IMG/VR virus record: IMGVR_UViG_3300005253_000588
Span: 1 to 26,961 of that record
DNA length: 26,961 bases
Direction: 5' to 3' (one strand)
Source: a virus
The notes under the pieces were generated by a model that saw only the letters and a list, made by a program, of their open reading frames with translations, was not told the origin of the DNA and searched no databases. Made by a program: the position numbers and the translations under genes. Numbering within the stretch: position 1 is the stretch's first letter; each line of letters starts with the position of its first letter. This document shows, in pieces, positions 14,546 through 21,908 of this stretch.

Positions 14546-15273
14546 CCGACAAGCCGAAGCGCTGGTACGATGAAGACTTCGCTTCCGAGGGCTACCGTGT
14601 CAGCTCGTCGAGGGCACGGAGCTACTCGATTGAGTACGGGCATCAGCACGAGCGCGTCGCGATCGAGTTCACCGATGGATCGTGGGAGCGCATCCAGCAG
14701 GACCTCCGGCGGCTCGCCGACCAAGGTGTCGACCTCGGGGAACTGGTGAACCTCGGAGTGCTCGGAGAGCACCTACTTACCGAGTTCGAGCGGGACCGGG
14801 AGCTGAGCCAAGAGATCATGGTCTCGACTGCCGAGCGCATCGACCCCTCCACCATGGCGCGGATGGAGGGCTACCACATCCTCGGAGCCAAGCTGCCCGA
14901 CACCGTCTACGGGTCTAACCAGCTGAGGGCCTACGGCAAGACCATCCACGCCTCACACGATCACTTCAACGCCATGTGCGGTCGGGAGATGAGTGTGGCC
15001 ACCGGGGACTGCGGGTCCTTCGAGGACCTCACGATCGAGAAGCTGCACGCATGGACGCACGCGATCCCCTACAGCGGTAAGCTGCGGCGCTCCCGCCCCG
15101 AGATGGTGACCATCTGCGTGAAGTGTACCAAGGTGGTCGCGGCACTGCCCGAGGGGTGGGGTGGCGTGGTCCGTGCTGAGGAGGAAGCCAAGCAGGCCGA
15201 GCGGCTACGGGCGGCCGAGCGCTTCAACGAGAACATGCGTAGCCCACACGATGCACCGGGGAGGCTGACATGA
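14542..15273 (+). CDS. Hypothetical protein with C-terminal CxxC
   Basis: 243 residues from ATG 14542. Residues 1-110 look alpha/beta and acidic. The middle has the His-rich KTIHASHDHFNAMCG. A CVKC pair lies near 205, followed by a charged helix (RAEEEAKQAERLRAAERFNE). The Cys/His set (MCG, GDCG, CVKC) could form one metal site. I do not recognise the family. It is coupled on both sides by 4-base overlaps. Confidence 0.75.
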   Translation: MTDKPKRWYDEDFASEGYRVSSSRARSYSIEYGHQHERVAIEFTDGSWERIQQDLRRLADQGVDLGELVNLGVLGEHLLTEFERDRELSQEIMVSTAERIDPSTMARMEGYHILGAKLPDTVYGSNQLRAYGKTIHASHDHFNAMCGREMSVATGDCGSFEDLTIEKLHAWTHAIPYSGKLRRSRPEMVTICVKCTKVVAALPEGWGGVVRAEEEAKQAERLRAAERFNENMRSPHDAPGRLT

Positions 15274-15716
15274 GAGACCAACGACTGCCGCGACCGCACC
15301 AGTACCAGCGCTCGCCGCTGCCGTTCACAGCCATGGAGACGGGAGGTGCCCATGGGCCCATAGCTCAGCTAGTGGTCGGGGCCGACGACTTCTTGGTGGC
15401 GAAGGCCGCAGGCAACACGCCTGAGGGGCGTCGCGAGAACGCGGCCTACCTTGCCCGGGCAGGCAATGCCTACGAGGTAATGCTGCTGGCCCTGCGCGTC
15501 GCGAAGGTGGCACTCACCCAGAACGAGCCGGACGAGGCCGACGCGACCCTCATTGACCGAGCCATCTTCTACGCTCTGCTCGACCCGACAGACCTCCCGG
15601 ACGGGGCCGACGAGCAATGCTGGAGCTGCTCAGGCGACCCCATCGACGGTCACTTCGCCATGAGCGTAGGACGCGTCATGTGTCCCCACCACCCCAACCT
15701 GCCGGTGACAGGGTGA
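15270..15716 (+). CDS. Hypothetical protein with C-terminal zinc-like site
   Basis: 148 residues. A helical middle (AAYLARAGNAYEVMLLALRVAKVAL) is followed by QCWSCSGDPIDGHFAMSVGRVMCPHH, a C-x2-C...C-x-H-H arrangement likely to bind zinc. Starts and ends in overlaps (ATGA, GTGA). The function is unknown. Confidence 0.7.
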   Translation: MRDQRLPRPHQYQRSPLPFTAMETGGAHGPIAQLVVGADDFLVAKAAGNTPEGRRENAAYLARAGNAYEVMLLALRVAKVALTQNEPDEADATLIDRAIFYALLDPTDLPDGADEQCWSCSGDPIDGHFAMSVGRVMCPHHPNLPVTG

Positions 15717-16012
15717 GCTGGCTCGACTTCCTGCGGGTCCCGAAGCCTACAGCCCAGCTGACCAGCAGGTACCCAATCGACAACGGCCGCCGCGCCGTGC
15801 GCGAGGTGAGTGCCGCGCTGCGGACGCTCGATCGGGAGGACGTGCACGTGATCCTCACGATGGACACCTTCATGTTGACACTGCGCCACCCTAGCGGTCG
15901 GCACATAGACGTGGCCGGTGAGATGGCGCTCGACTACCGAGACCCCGAGGACGCCACAGATCACATCGAGTACCTCGTGGGCTTGCTAGACAACGGGTAC
16001 TCGGACCGATGA
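15713..16012 (+). CDS. Hypothetical protein
   Basis: 99 residues from GTG 15713, which overlaps the previous stop. The sequence SRYPIDNGRRAVREVSAALRTLDREDVHVILTMDTFMLTLRHPSGRHIDVAGEMALDY looks like a small alpha/beta fold. No family is recognised. It overlaps the next ATG by 4 bases. Confidence 0.7.
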   Translation: MSWLDFLRVPKPTAQLTSRYPIDNGRRAVREVSAALRTLDREDVHVILTMDTFMLTLRHPSGRHIDVAGEMALDYRDPEDATDHIEYLVGLLDNGYSDR

Positions 16013-16113
16013 GGTGGGCATGGGAGGCGGCCAAGGTCGCCATGGTGATGCTCGCCGGAGTGGGAGCGCTCACGCTGGCCACGCTCGCCGTGTTGATGTG
16101 GAGGCTCCGATGA
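16009..16113 (+). CDS. Single-span membrane peptide, 34 residues
   Basis: ATG 16009 overlaps the previous stop and the TGA overlaps the next ATG. After MRWAWEAAK it reads VAMVMLAGVGALTLATLAVLM and ends WRLR: one clean membrane helix flanked by basic residues. Tight coupling on both sides supports translation. The role is unknown; interaction with membrane or lysis functions is possible. Confidence 0.65.
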   Translation: MRWAWEAAKVAMVMLAGVGALTLATLAVLMWRLR

Positions 16114-16319
16114 GCGACGCACCCGACACCCTCGGCGAGTCGCTGCGTCAGATGCGAAAGGCTAGCCTCCGGCGGGCCGATCGCGTATTGGTTGAGGTCC
16201 TTGCCCGGTGTTGCGATGAGTGCGGCGAGGAGATCGCGGACCCCGAGATCGCCATCGAGTGCGACGAGTGTGGAGCGGACTTCTACTACAAGGACCCGAG
16301 GGAGGGTGACGATGACTGA
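16110..16319 (+). CDS. Zinc-ribbon small protein
   Basis: 69 residues from ATG 16110. Two knuckles, CCDECGEEI and IECDECGADFYY, are spaced as in a rubredoxin-like zinc ribbon. The N-terminal 30 residues are a basic helix, and the end is acidic. It overlaps the next gene by 8 bases. The function is unknown. Confidence 0.75.
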   Translation: MSDAPDTLGESLRQMRKASLRRADRVLVEVLARCCDECGEEIADPEIAIECDECGADFYYKDPREGDDD

Positions 16320-17022
16320 CGAGCCAATGGTGCCGAGCCGTAATCATAGGTCCGATATTCGCGAGAGCATGTATGATGCCCATCCGGCCAACGTGGAGTG
16401 GCTGGAGAAGCACGGCTACGAGTTCGGGTCCGATGCCACGGGGATGGCTTACCAAGTGGTGTCCCCGAGAGGCATTCGTATAGCCGGACCAGATGGTACC
16501 GCCGAGACCTGCTCCTACAACGGTCGCCTCAATGCCGAGGCGACGCTCGCAGCCGAGAAGCAAGTTACCGGCCTCACTGCGAAGTACTCGGTGGCGCGCA
16601 CGGACGGTCGCGATGCACCGGGCGGCGACAAGGAGCGCGCGAAGTACTTCGTGCTGGACTACGAGCATGATCCTCTCGCTCAGGTCGTGGTGGGCTACTA
16701 TGCAGACCTCGCCCGGTCGGAGGGACGCATCGAGCTGGCTAACGATCTCGACCAGAGCGTGAGCGACGTGCTCGCCGCGCATGGAGACGGTCCCCGCACG
16801 ATCATGCGGTCCGACGCAGTGGAAATGCGCCACGACGCGAAGATGCGGGTTCAGATACGGAGGTTCCGTCGAGCACTCACCGCCGTCGAGCGACTACCCT
16901 CGGTCGTGGAGCCGAACGGGGCGCGAGATCTCGCCCCCAATAGCGTCGAGATGGGCCGCCTGATCGGCATGCAGGACGCGGCGCTGATTGCTCTCCGCGC
17001 GCTCAACAGGTTTGACGACTAG
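16312..17022 (+). CDS. Hypothetical phage protein
   Basis: 236 residues from ATG 16312. The central block ERAKYFVLDYEHDPLAQVVVGYYADLARSEGRIELANDL resembles a short conserved segment I associate with small phage proteins, where a YFVLD strand is followed by a helix. The C-terminal third is helical and charged. The function is unknown. It ends 13 bases before the RNA ligase start. Confidence 0.7.
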   Translation: MTDEPMVPSRNHRSDIRESMYDAHPANVEWLEKHGYEFGSDATGMAYQVVSPRGIRIAGPDGTAETCSYNGRLNAEATLAAEKQVTGLTAKYSVARTDGRDAPGGDKERAKYFVLDYEHDPLAQVVVGYYADLARSEGRIELANDLDQSVSDVLAAHGDGPRTIMRSDAVEMRHDAKMRVQIRRFRRALTAVERLPSVVEPNGARDLAPNSVEMGRLIGMQDAALIALRALNRFDD

Positions 17023-17035
17023 CGAAGAGGAAACG

Positions 17036-17983
17036 ATGACAGACACCGACAGAGGGTTCCAGCGCTACATGCACATCGAGCGCCTCGGCAACGAGGAGGT
17101 GGACGGCATCGAGGACGGCACGGTCCTTGTGTTCCCGAAGATCGACGGCACCAACTCTTCGATCTGGGTGCACAACGGCGTCACCTACGCGGGCAGCCGC
17201 AAGCGGGTCCTCACTGTGGGCTCCGACAACGCGGGGTTTAACGCATGGGTGTTCGGCGACGACCCGGCGGCCACCGCCTGCCGGAGCCTCGTGCAGTCCA
17301 ACGGCGTCCGGCTCTACGGCGAGTGGCTGGTGCCTCATACATTCAAGGGCTATCGTGATGACGCATGGCGGCGCTTCTGGGTGTTCGACGTAGCAGTGGA
17401 CCGCACCCGCGAGAAGGACCACGAGCGGTCCGTCGAGTTCCTGAGCTACGACGAGTATCAGCCCATGCTCGAAGCCTACGGTGTCGACTACATCAGCCCG
17501 CTCAAGGTCGTCACCAACGGCACGCGCGAGGACTTCGACACCCTGCTGGAGCAGAACCACTTCCTGCTCCCCGATGGTGACGGTGTCGGCGAAGGCATCG
17601 TGCTGAAGCGGTACGGCTACGAGAACCGCTACGGCCGCACCACGTGGGCGAAGATCGTGAGGCAGGCGTTCAAGGAGGCGCACGTCCGCGAGATGGGAGC
17701 GCCCCGGCTCGAACGCGCCAGCCTCGTGGAGGCCAGCATCGTCGATGCCACGGTCACGCGGGAGCTGGTCGAGAAGACCATGGCGAAGATCGCCCTGCAA
17801 CGTGACGCTACCGGCTGGCGCTCCGAGTTCATCCCTCAGCTACTGGGGACCATGTTCCACGAGGTGGTGGTCGAGGAGCTGTGGGAGCAGCTCAAGAAGC
17901 ACCGCAACCCGGTGATCGACTTCAAGCGGCTACAGCGTGAGGTGGTGAAAGCCACCCGCCTCGCTGTCCCGGACGTTTTCTAA
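17036..17983 (+). CDS. RNA ligase, Rnl2-like family
   Basis: 315 residues, ATP-dependent RNA ligase that joins 3'-OH and 5'-phosphate ends. Nucleotidyltransferase motifs are complete: motif I FPKIDGTN with catalytic Lys35, GSRKR after it, motif III LYGEWLVP (Glu96), motif IIIa FWVFDVA, motif IV EGIVLK (Glu186, Lys191) and motif V WAKIV (Lys206). The remainder is a helical C-terminal region (about 215-315). The start ATG 17036 has AGAGGAAAC upstream. It may repair host tRNAs or phage RNAs cut by defence nucleases, as T4 RNA ligases do. It stands near RtcB, which has a different chemistry. Confidence 0.9.
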   Translation: MTDTDRGFQRYMHIERLGNEEVDGIEDGTVLVFPKIDGTNSSIWVHNGVTYAGSRKRVLTVGSDNAGFNAWVFGDDPAATACRSLVQSNGVRLYGEWLVPHTFKGYRDDAWRRFWVFDVAVDRTREKDHERSVEFLSYDEYQPMLEAYGVDYISPLKVVTNGTREDFDTLLEQNHFLLPDGDGVGEGIVLKRYGYENRYGRTTWAKIVRQAFKEAHVREMGAPRLERASLVEASIVDATVTRELVEKTMAKIALQRDATGWRSEFIPQLLGTMFHEVVVEELWEQLKKHRNPVIDFKRLQREVVKATRLAVPDVF

Positions 17984-18019
17984 GCGTCATGAACTCATAC
18001 ACTTTGGGACTACTGAGGG

Positions 18020-18042
18020 GGCCCGATCGTGCCGATACTTTA
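18020..18042 (+). promoter_or_regulatory. Repeated element before the SprT-like gene (copy 1)
   Basis: GGCCCG, a short gap and GTGCCGATACT (18029-18039) recur at 22080-22100. TACTTT at 18036-18041 fits a TANNNT -10. It lies 22 bases before the next ATG. A promoter is inferred. Confidence 0.5.
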
Positions 18043-18063
18043 GGTGTACGAAGGGACACCACG

Positions 18064-18810
18064 ATGGGCCGACGAGGACGCAGCGTACCGACACCGCAAT
18101 GGGCCACCGAGCTGGCCCGCGAGGTGACCGACGCCGAGGGCACCCGCATGCCCACGATCGACTGGCGCGAGGACGGCTCGATGTACACGGGCGGCCGGAC
18201 GTGGACCTTCCGAGGCCGCATCCTGATCAACGCAGGCACCGACCTCGCCGATCAGAAGCTGGTCTTGCTTCACGAGCTGGCGCACGCGGTGCTGCCACCC
18301 CACGTCAACCACAGCGCACGCTTCTGGGCGACGGCCTTCCGCCTGTACCGCGAGCACGGCCTCGACCTGAAGGACTCATGGCAGCGCGAGCGCAGCTACA
18401 AGCAGCAGGCCACCCGAGCCGCAGCTCGAGCAGGCCTCACCGAGGCGCAGGAGATCGTGGATGGCTGGACCAACGCCGCCCGCACCCGTCGCGAGGCGCG
18501 CGCCACCATCACCGAGGATGACAAGCCGATGCAGGCAGCCCTCGGCCTCCGTCCCATCAGGCGCACCGGCCGTTACGACCGCGAGGCCCTGACCGACCGC
18601 ACGCTCTACGGTGTGTACGGTGGCAAGGTCTACGAGGGGACCGTGGTCTACGGCTACGGCCGCAGCGACGTTGGCCTCCGACTGAGCAACCCCGGCAGCG
18701 ATGTGAAGGGTGCTCGCTTCGACAGCCTGAGCGCAGCAGCCAAGGCCATCACCGGGCGCAGCGAGAACGGCTGGACGTTCTGGATGCTGGCCAAGGGGGA
18801 GAACGAGTAG
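18064..18810 (+). CDS. SprT-like zinc metallopeptidase with C-terminal RAMA-like domain
   Basis: 248 residues. Residues about 30-110 carry a SprT-type site: LLHELAHAV (HExxH, 70-74) and a third ligand in NHSARFW (His83), typical of SprT/Spartan proteases that cleave proteins on DNA. A helical linker (about 95-170) follows. Residues 180-245 (LYGVYGGKVYEGTVVYG and SLSAAAKAITGRSENGWTFWML) match the RAMA-like domain seen in the gene at 9592. Such a tail could steer the protease to DNA. Target and activity are inferred. The ATG is preceded by GAAGGGA and a promoter-like element. Confidence 0.8.
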   Translation: MGRRGRSVPTPQWATELAREVTDAEGTRMPTIDWREDGSMYTGGRTWTFRGRILINAGTDLADQKLVLLHELAHAVLPPHVNHSARFWATAFRLYREHGLDLKDSWQRERSYKQQATRAAARAGLTEAQEIVDGWTNAARTRREARATITEDDKPMQAALGLRPIRRTGRYDREALTDRTLYGVYGGKVYEGTVVYGYGRSDVGLRLSNPGSDVKGARFDSLSAAAKAITGRSENGWTFWMLAKGENE

Positions 18811-18848
18811 GTGACAGACCGAGCACTAGCAGCACAGGAGGATCGCGC

Positions 18849-20072
18849 ATGATCGCCAAGTACATGAGCCGCAGTGATCTCGGCGAGGGTGAGGTCTGGT
18901 CGTGGGCATCGATCCTCGACGACAACGCCCGCGAGCAGGCCGAGCGGATCAGCCGCGTCCCGATCGTCGAGGGCCACGTCGCACTGATGCCTGATGCCCA
19001 CTTCGGCTATGGACCCCCGGTGGGGTCGGTACTTCAAACTCGAGGGGGCGTGATGCCCGGCGCGGTCGGAGTCGACATCGGCTGCGGTATGATCGCGATG
19101 CGCACCGACATCGATCGGGAGCAGCTGGCTGGGATTGAGGGTCCGATCCTCGGCGCGATCCGTGAGCTGATTCCCTCAGGCAAGGGCACCACCCACAACC
19201 AGCCGCTGGCGCAGGCCTACAACTTCGTGGAACGCTACGGGCTGCCCCCGGGCATTGGGCCACGCAGCCAGCTCGTGACACCGAAGGGCGAGAGGCTCTC
19301 TGCCCAGTACACGCGGCTGTCCGATCGCCTGCGCATCCAGTTCGGGACCCTCGGATCGGGTAACCACTTCGTCGAGGTATGCGAGGATGGGGCGGGCAGG
19401 GTGTGGCTGCTGCTGCACAGCGGCTCGCGAGGCATCGGGAACATCCTCGCCGTGGCGCACGCTCGGGTGGCGAAGAACTTCTGCGCCGACAACGGCATCG
19501 AGCTGGAGGACACTGAGGATAGCTACGTCGTGGAGGGGACCCGACAGTTCCGGGCATACATCGCGGACATGCTGTGGGCGCAGAACTATGCCTACCACCA
19601 GCGCGAGGCCATGATGGACAACCTCGTCAAGGCGATCGAGGGCACCTTCGGTACCTTCGAGGAGCACGAGCGGATCAACTGCCACCACAACTACGCCGAG
19701 CAGACGGTGGACGGGCTGTGGCTGACCCGCAAGGGAGCCATCGACGCCTCGGTCGGGGAGCTGGGGATCATCCCCGGGTCGATGGGTGCGACCACCCACA
19801 TCGTCGTCGGTCGGGGCAACGAGGACTCGTACTGCTCCTCGCCCCACGGGGCAGGCCGGGTGATGGGCCGCAAGGTCGCGAAGCAGCGGCTCGACATCGA
19901 CGCCTTCAAGACACAGATGATCGGTCGCACGTGGCTCGACCGGGACGCCGAGGCCCTGCTCGATGAGGCCCCGAACGCCTACAAGCCGATCGCTCAGGTG
20001 ATCGAGGACTCCGCCGACCTCGTGTGCTCGGCGATCGAGTTGGAGGCGTTCCTGAACTTCAAAGGGTTGTAG
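18849..20072 (+). CDS. rtcB: RtcB RNA-splicing ligase
   Basis: 407 residues, the usual length. RtcB seals RNA 2',3'-cyclic phosphate or 3'-phosphate ends to 5'-OH ends using GTP and Mn2+. Seen are MPDAHFGYG (48-56), VGVDIGCGM with metal ligands Asp76 and Cys79, GSGNHF (His174), HSGSRG (His191), CHHNYAE near 279-285 and CSSPHGAGR with guanylylated His334. No active-site residue is missing. GGAGGA lies a few bases before the ATG. It is in the same cassette as the Rnl2-like ligase, so this phage can handle both kinds of cleaved RNA ends. Confidence 0.95.
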   Translation: MIAKYMSRSDLGEGEVWSWASILDDNAREQAERISRVPIVEGHVALMPDAHFGYGPPVGSVLQTRGGVMPGAVGVDIGCGMIAMRTDIDREQLAGIEGPILGAIRELIPSGKGTTHNQPLAQAYNFVERYGLPPGIGPRSQLVTPKGERLSAQYTRLSDRLRIQFGTLGSGNHFVEVCEDGAGRVWLLLHSGSRGIGNILAVAHARVAKNFCADNGIELEDTEDSYVVEGTRQFRAYIADMLWAQNYAYHQREAMMDNLVKAIEGTFGTFEEHERINCHHNYAEQTVDGLWLTRKGAIDASVGELGIIPGSMGATTHIVVGRGNEDSYCSSPHGAGRVMGRKVAKQRLDIDAFKTQMIGRTWLDRDAEALLDEAPNAYKPIAQVIEDSADLVCSAIELEAFLNFKGL

Positions 20073-20076
20073 CAGA

Positions 20077-20090
20077 TCGGGTAGAATGGA
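20077..20090 (+). promoter_or_regulatory. Promoter-like element before the prohead protease (copy 2)
   Basis: TCGGGTAGAATGGA, identical to 10415-10428 before the portal. TAGAAT at 20082-20087 fits -10. This would give the head-assembly protease its own transcript after the accessory cassette. Confidence 0.65.
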
Positions 20091-20097
20091 AGCAGAG

Positions 20098-20144
20098 GGG
20101 CCGTAGGACCTCAGCCCGGAGCAGCGGGCCATAGGCCACGGCCC
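20098..20144 (+). promoter_or_regulatory. Structured leader RNA of the prohead protease
   Basis: GGGCCGT (20098-20104) pairs perfectly with ACGGCCC (20138-20144). Inside it GCCCG (20114-20118) pairs with CGGGC (20125-20129) around GAGCAG. The fold lies between the promoter-like element and the start codon at 20167, so it would be in the 5' untranslated RNA. Confidence 0.5.
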
Positions 20145-20166
20145 TCCACCCATCGAAGGGGAACGC

Positions 20167-20940
20167 ATGAGCACCGACAGGGTACCAATCACGATCGGCA
20201 ATATCCCGATCGCCAAGGCGATCCGCAAGGGCGAGGGCGCGGACCGTCAGAACCTCGTGTTCGGGTGGGCGAACGCCCCGTTCCCGGGCAGTGATGGGCC
20301 CGAGGTCGTGAGCAAGCGCATCTATGGCAACGCCCCTGACGGGTCGCTGGACGAGATCCTACAGAACGTCGAGGAGGCCTACTCGCGAGCCTTCCCCTCC
20401 GATCACGAGATGGGTACGTGGTACTTCATCGTCGCCACATTCACCGATCACGTGATCGTCGAGCACCAGACGTTCGGCCCGAAGCCCGACACCAACAAGC
20501 TGTTCATCACCCCGTACACCGGGGGTCCCGACTCCGCATCGATTGTGTTCGGTACCCCCGCGGAGGTCGAGGTCGAGTTCGTCGCCAAGGCCATCGCCGA
20601 CGACCTGCTGGAGCACCACACCTCCGCCCAGCCGAAGGTCGACTTGCAAGGTGACCGGGTCCCGATGGACGAGCTGGAGCAGGCGATCTACAAGTTCGTG
20701 CTCGACAGCGGGCGCGCCGACGTCAGCCACTCCGAGGAAGTCCACGGCCGCCTTGTCGAGAGCATCGTCATCACCGACGAGAAGCTCATCGCCATGGGCG
20801 TCCCCGAGGAGGTCCACGACCAGATCACCAAGGGCGCGTGGCTCGGATTCCAAGTTGACGACGCCACCATGGACCGGGTAGAGTCCGGAGAGCTGGCGAT
20901 GTTCAGCATCGGAGGTGGGGCTGTCCGGGACCCGGATTAG
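20167..20940 (+). CDS. XkdF-like prohead protease with N-terminal extension
   Basis: 257 residues. Residues 158-257 match the phage XkdF-type serine protease: VDLQGDRVPMDELEQAIYKFVLDS, HGRLVESIV (candidate His193), GAWLGFQVDD and MFSIGGGAV (candidate Ser247). This enzyme trims head proteins during capsid maturation. Residues 1-155 form an extra domain (RQNLVFGWANAPF... GTWYFIVATFTDHVIVEH...) that I do not recognise; it could be a scaffold-like or targeting part. The ATG has GAAGGGG 5 bases upstream. The major capsid gene is expected downstream, beyond this window. Confidence 0.8.
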   Translation: MSTDRVPITIGNIPIAKAIRKGEGADRQNLVFGWANAPFPGSDGPEVVSKRIYGNAPDGSLDEILQNVEEAYSRAFPSDHEMGTWYFIVATFTDHVIVEHQTFGPKPDTNKLFITPYTGGPDSASIVFGTPAEVEVEFVAKAIADDLLEHHTSAQPKVDLQGDRVPMDELEQAIYKFVLDSGRADVSHSEEVHGRLVESIVITDEKLIAMGVPEEVHDQITKGAWLGFQVDDATMDRVESGELAMFSIGGGAVRDPD

Positions 20941-20975
20941 CAAGCCCACCCCTGCGAGGCCCTAGGAGGTCCAGA

Positions 20976-21707
20976 GTGAGCCGAACCAACACCAGCGTCG
21001 AGTCCATGACCGTCCACCTAGTGGAGGATCGCCGGTCGGTTGTCTCCCAGTGGGGCCTTGGCAACAGTAAGCTCGGCGACCGGGTCTACACCTTCAGTCG
21101 CTTGCCCGGCCGTGACAACACATGCCCCGGGTCCACCCATGCCTGCGAAGTAGCATGCTATGCGAAGCGCATGTACACCGACGCGAACGGGTTGCGCAAC
21201 CTGTTTCACCGGAACACCCACGAGCCCGACCTGAGCGGCCTACCCGAGGACGCCGAGATCGTCCGCATGCACGTCTCCGGCGACTTCGACACCGTGGCGT
21301 ACATCGACCAGTGGATCAAGCTGGTGCGCGAGCGCCGGGACGTGCGGTTCTTCGGCTACACCCGGTCATGGGCTGTGCCCGGGCTGCTGCACGCACTCAA
21401 CGAGCTACGGGCCCACATCAACGTGCAGCTGTTCGCCTCGGTCGATGAGGACCACAGCCACGCTGCACGGCAGGCCCTCGTATCCCAAGGATGGCGGCTC
21501 GCGTGGATGGGCGTCGACCTCGTGCCCGGCATCGAGCCGAGCCCGGAGCAGCTCGTGGACCAGACCTTCCTATCCAAGAACAAGATCACCTCGGTGAGGT
21601 CCAGCGCGGTGATGTGCCTTGAGGCCACCGGCACCCGGGACAACTGTGAGGCCTGCGGGTACTGTTTCAACGGGCAGCGCGGCGACGTCGTGTTCCCGAT
21701 CCACTGA
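20976..21707 (+). CDS. Gp88-like phage protein with cysteine clusters
   Basis: 243 residues from GTG 20976, with CTAGGAGGT 5 bases upstream. It resembles the phage family known as gene product 88: GNSKLGDRVYTFSRLPGRDNTCPGSTHACEVACYAKRMY at the N-terminus, VRMHVSGDFDTVAYIDQW and FFGYTRSWAVPGLL in the middle, and a closing MCLEATGTRDNCEACGYC. The N- and C-terminal cysteines could hold an Fe-S cluster or zinc. The molecular role of this family is not known to me. Confidence 0.75.
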   Translation: MSRTNTSVESMTVHLVEDRRSVVSQWGLGNSKLGDRVYTFSRLPGRDNTCPGSTHACEVACYAKRMYTDANGLRNLFHRNTHEPDLSGLPEDAEIVRMHVSGDFDTVAYIDQWIKLVRERRDVRFFGYTRSWAVPGLLHALNELRAHINVQLFASVDEDHSHAARQALVSQGWRLAWMGVDLVPGIEPSPEQLVDQTFLSKNKITSVRSSAVMCLEATGTRDNCEACGYCFNGQRGDVVFPIH

Positions 21708-21719
21708 AGGAGGCAAGCT

Positions 21720-21908
21720 ATGGGTGACTGGGCAGACGCAGCTGAGGACCTTGCCGAGGCCTACGATGTGGCCTACGATGTGGGCTGCGAGCGGTGTGGT
21801 CGCGAATTCGAGTTTCCCACTGAGGGAGGCCAGCCGGATCACGGGGAATTCGAGGGCGAGCCTGTGTGCCCAGACTGCTACCTCGAATCCATCGAAGGGG
21901 TGATCTGA
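21720..21908 (+). CDS. Zinc-ribbon small protein
   Basis: 62 residues; GAAGGAGG lies 8 bases before the ATG. CERCGREFEF and CPDCYLES form a two-knuckle zinc ribbon. The N-terminus is an acidic helix (ADAAEDLAEAYDVAYDV). The stop overlaps the next ATG. The function is unknown. Confidence 0.75.
   Translation: MGDWADAAEDLAEAYDVAYDVGCERCGREFEFPTEGGQPDHGEFEGEPVCPDCYLESIEGVI

Noticed and set aside
18811-18851. 13-codon frame before rtcB (GTG 18811)
   Set aside because: It is mostly the ribosome site region of rtcB. Too short to support, although translational coupling cannot be excluded.
20091-20166. Possible tRNA in the gap before the protease
   Set aside because: The hairpins do not form a cloverleaf, and no T-loop or anticodon arm is seen. 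No tRNA was found elsewhere either.
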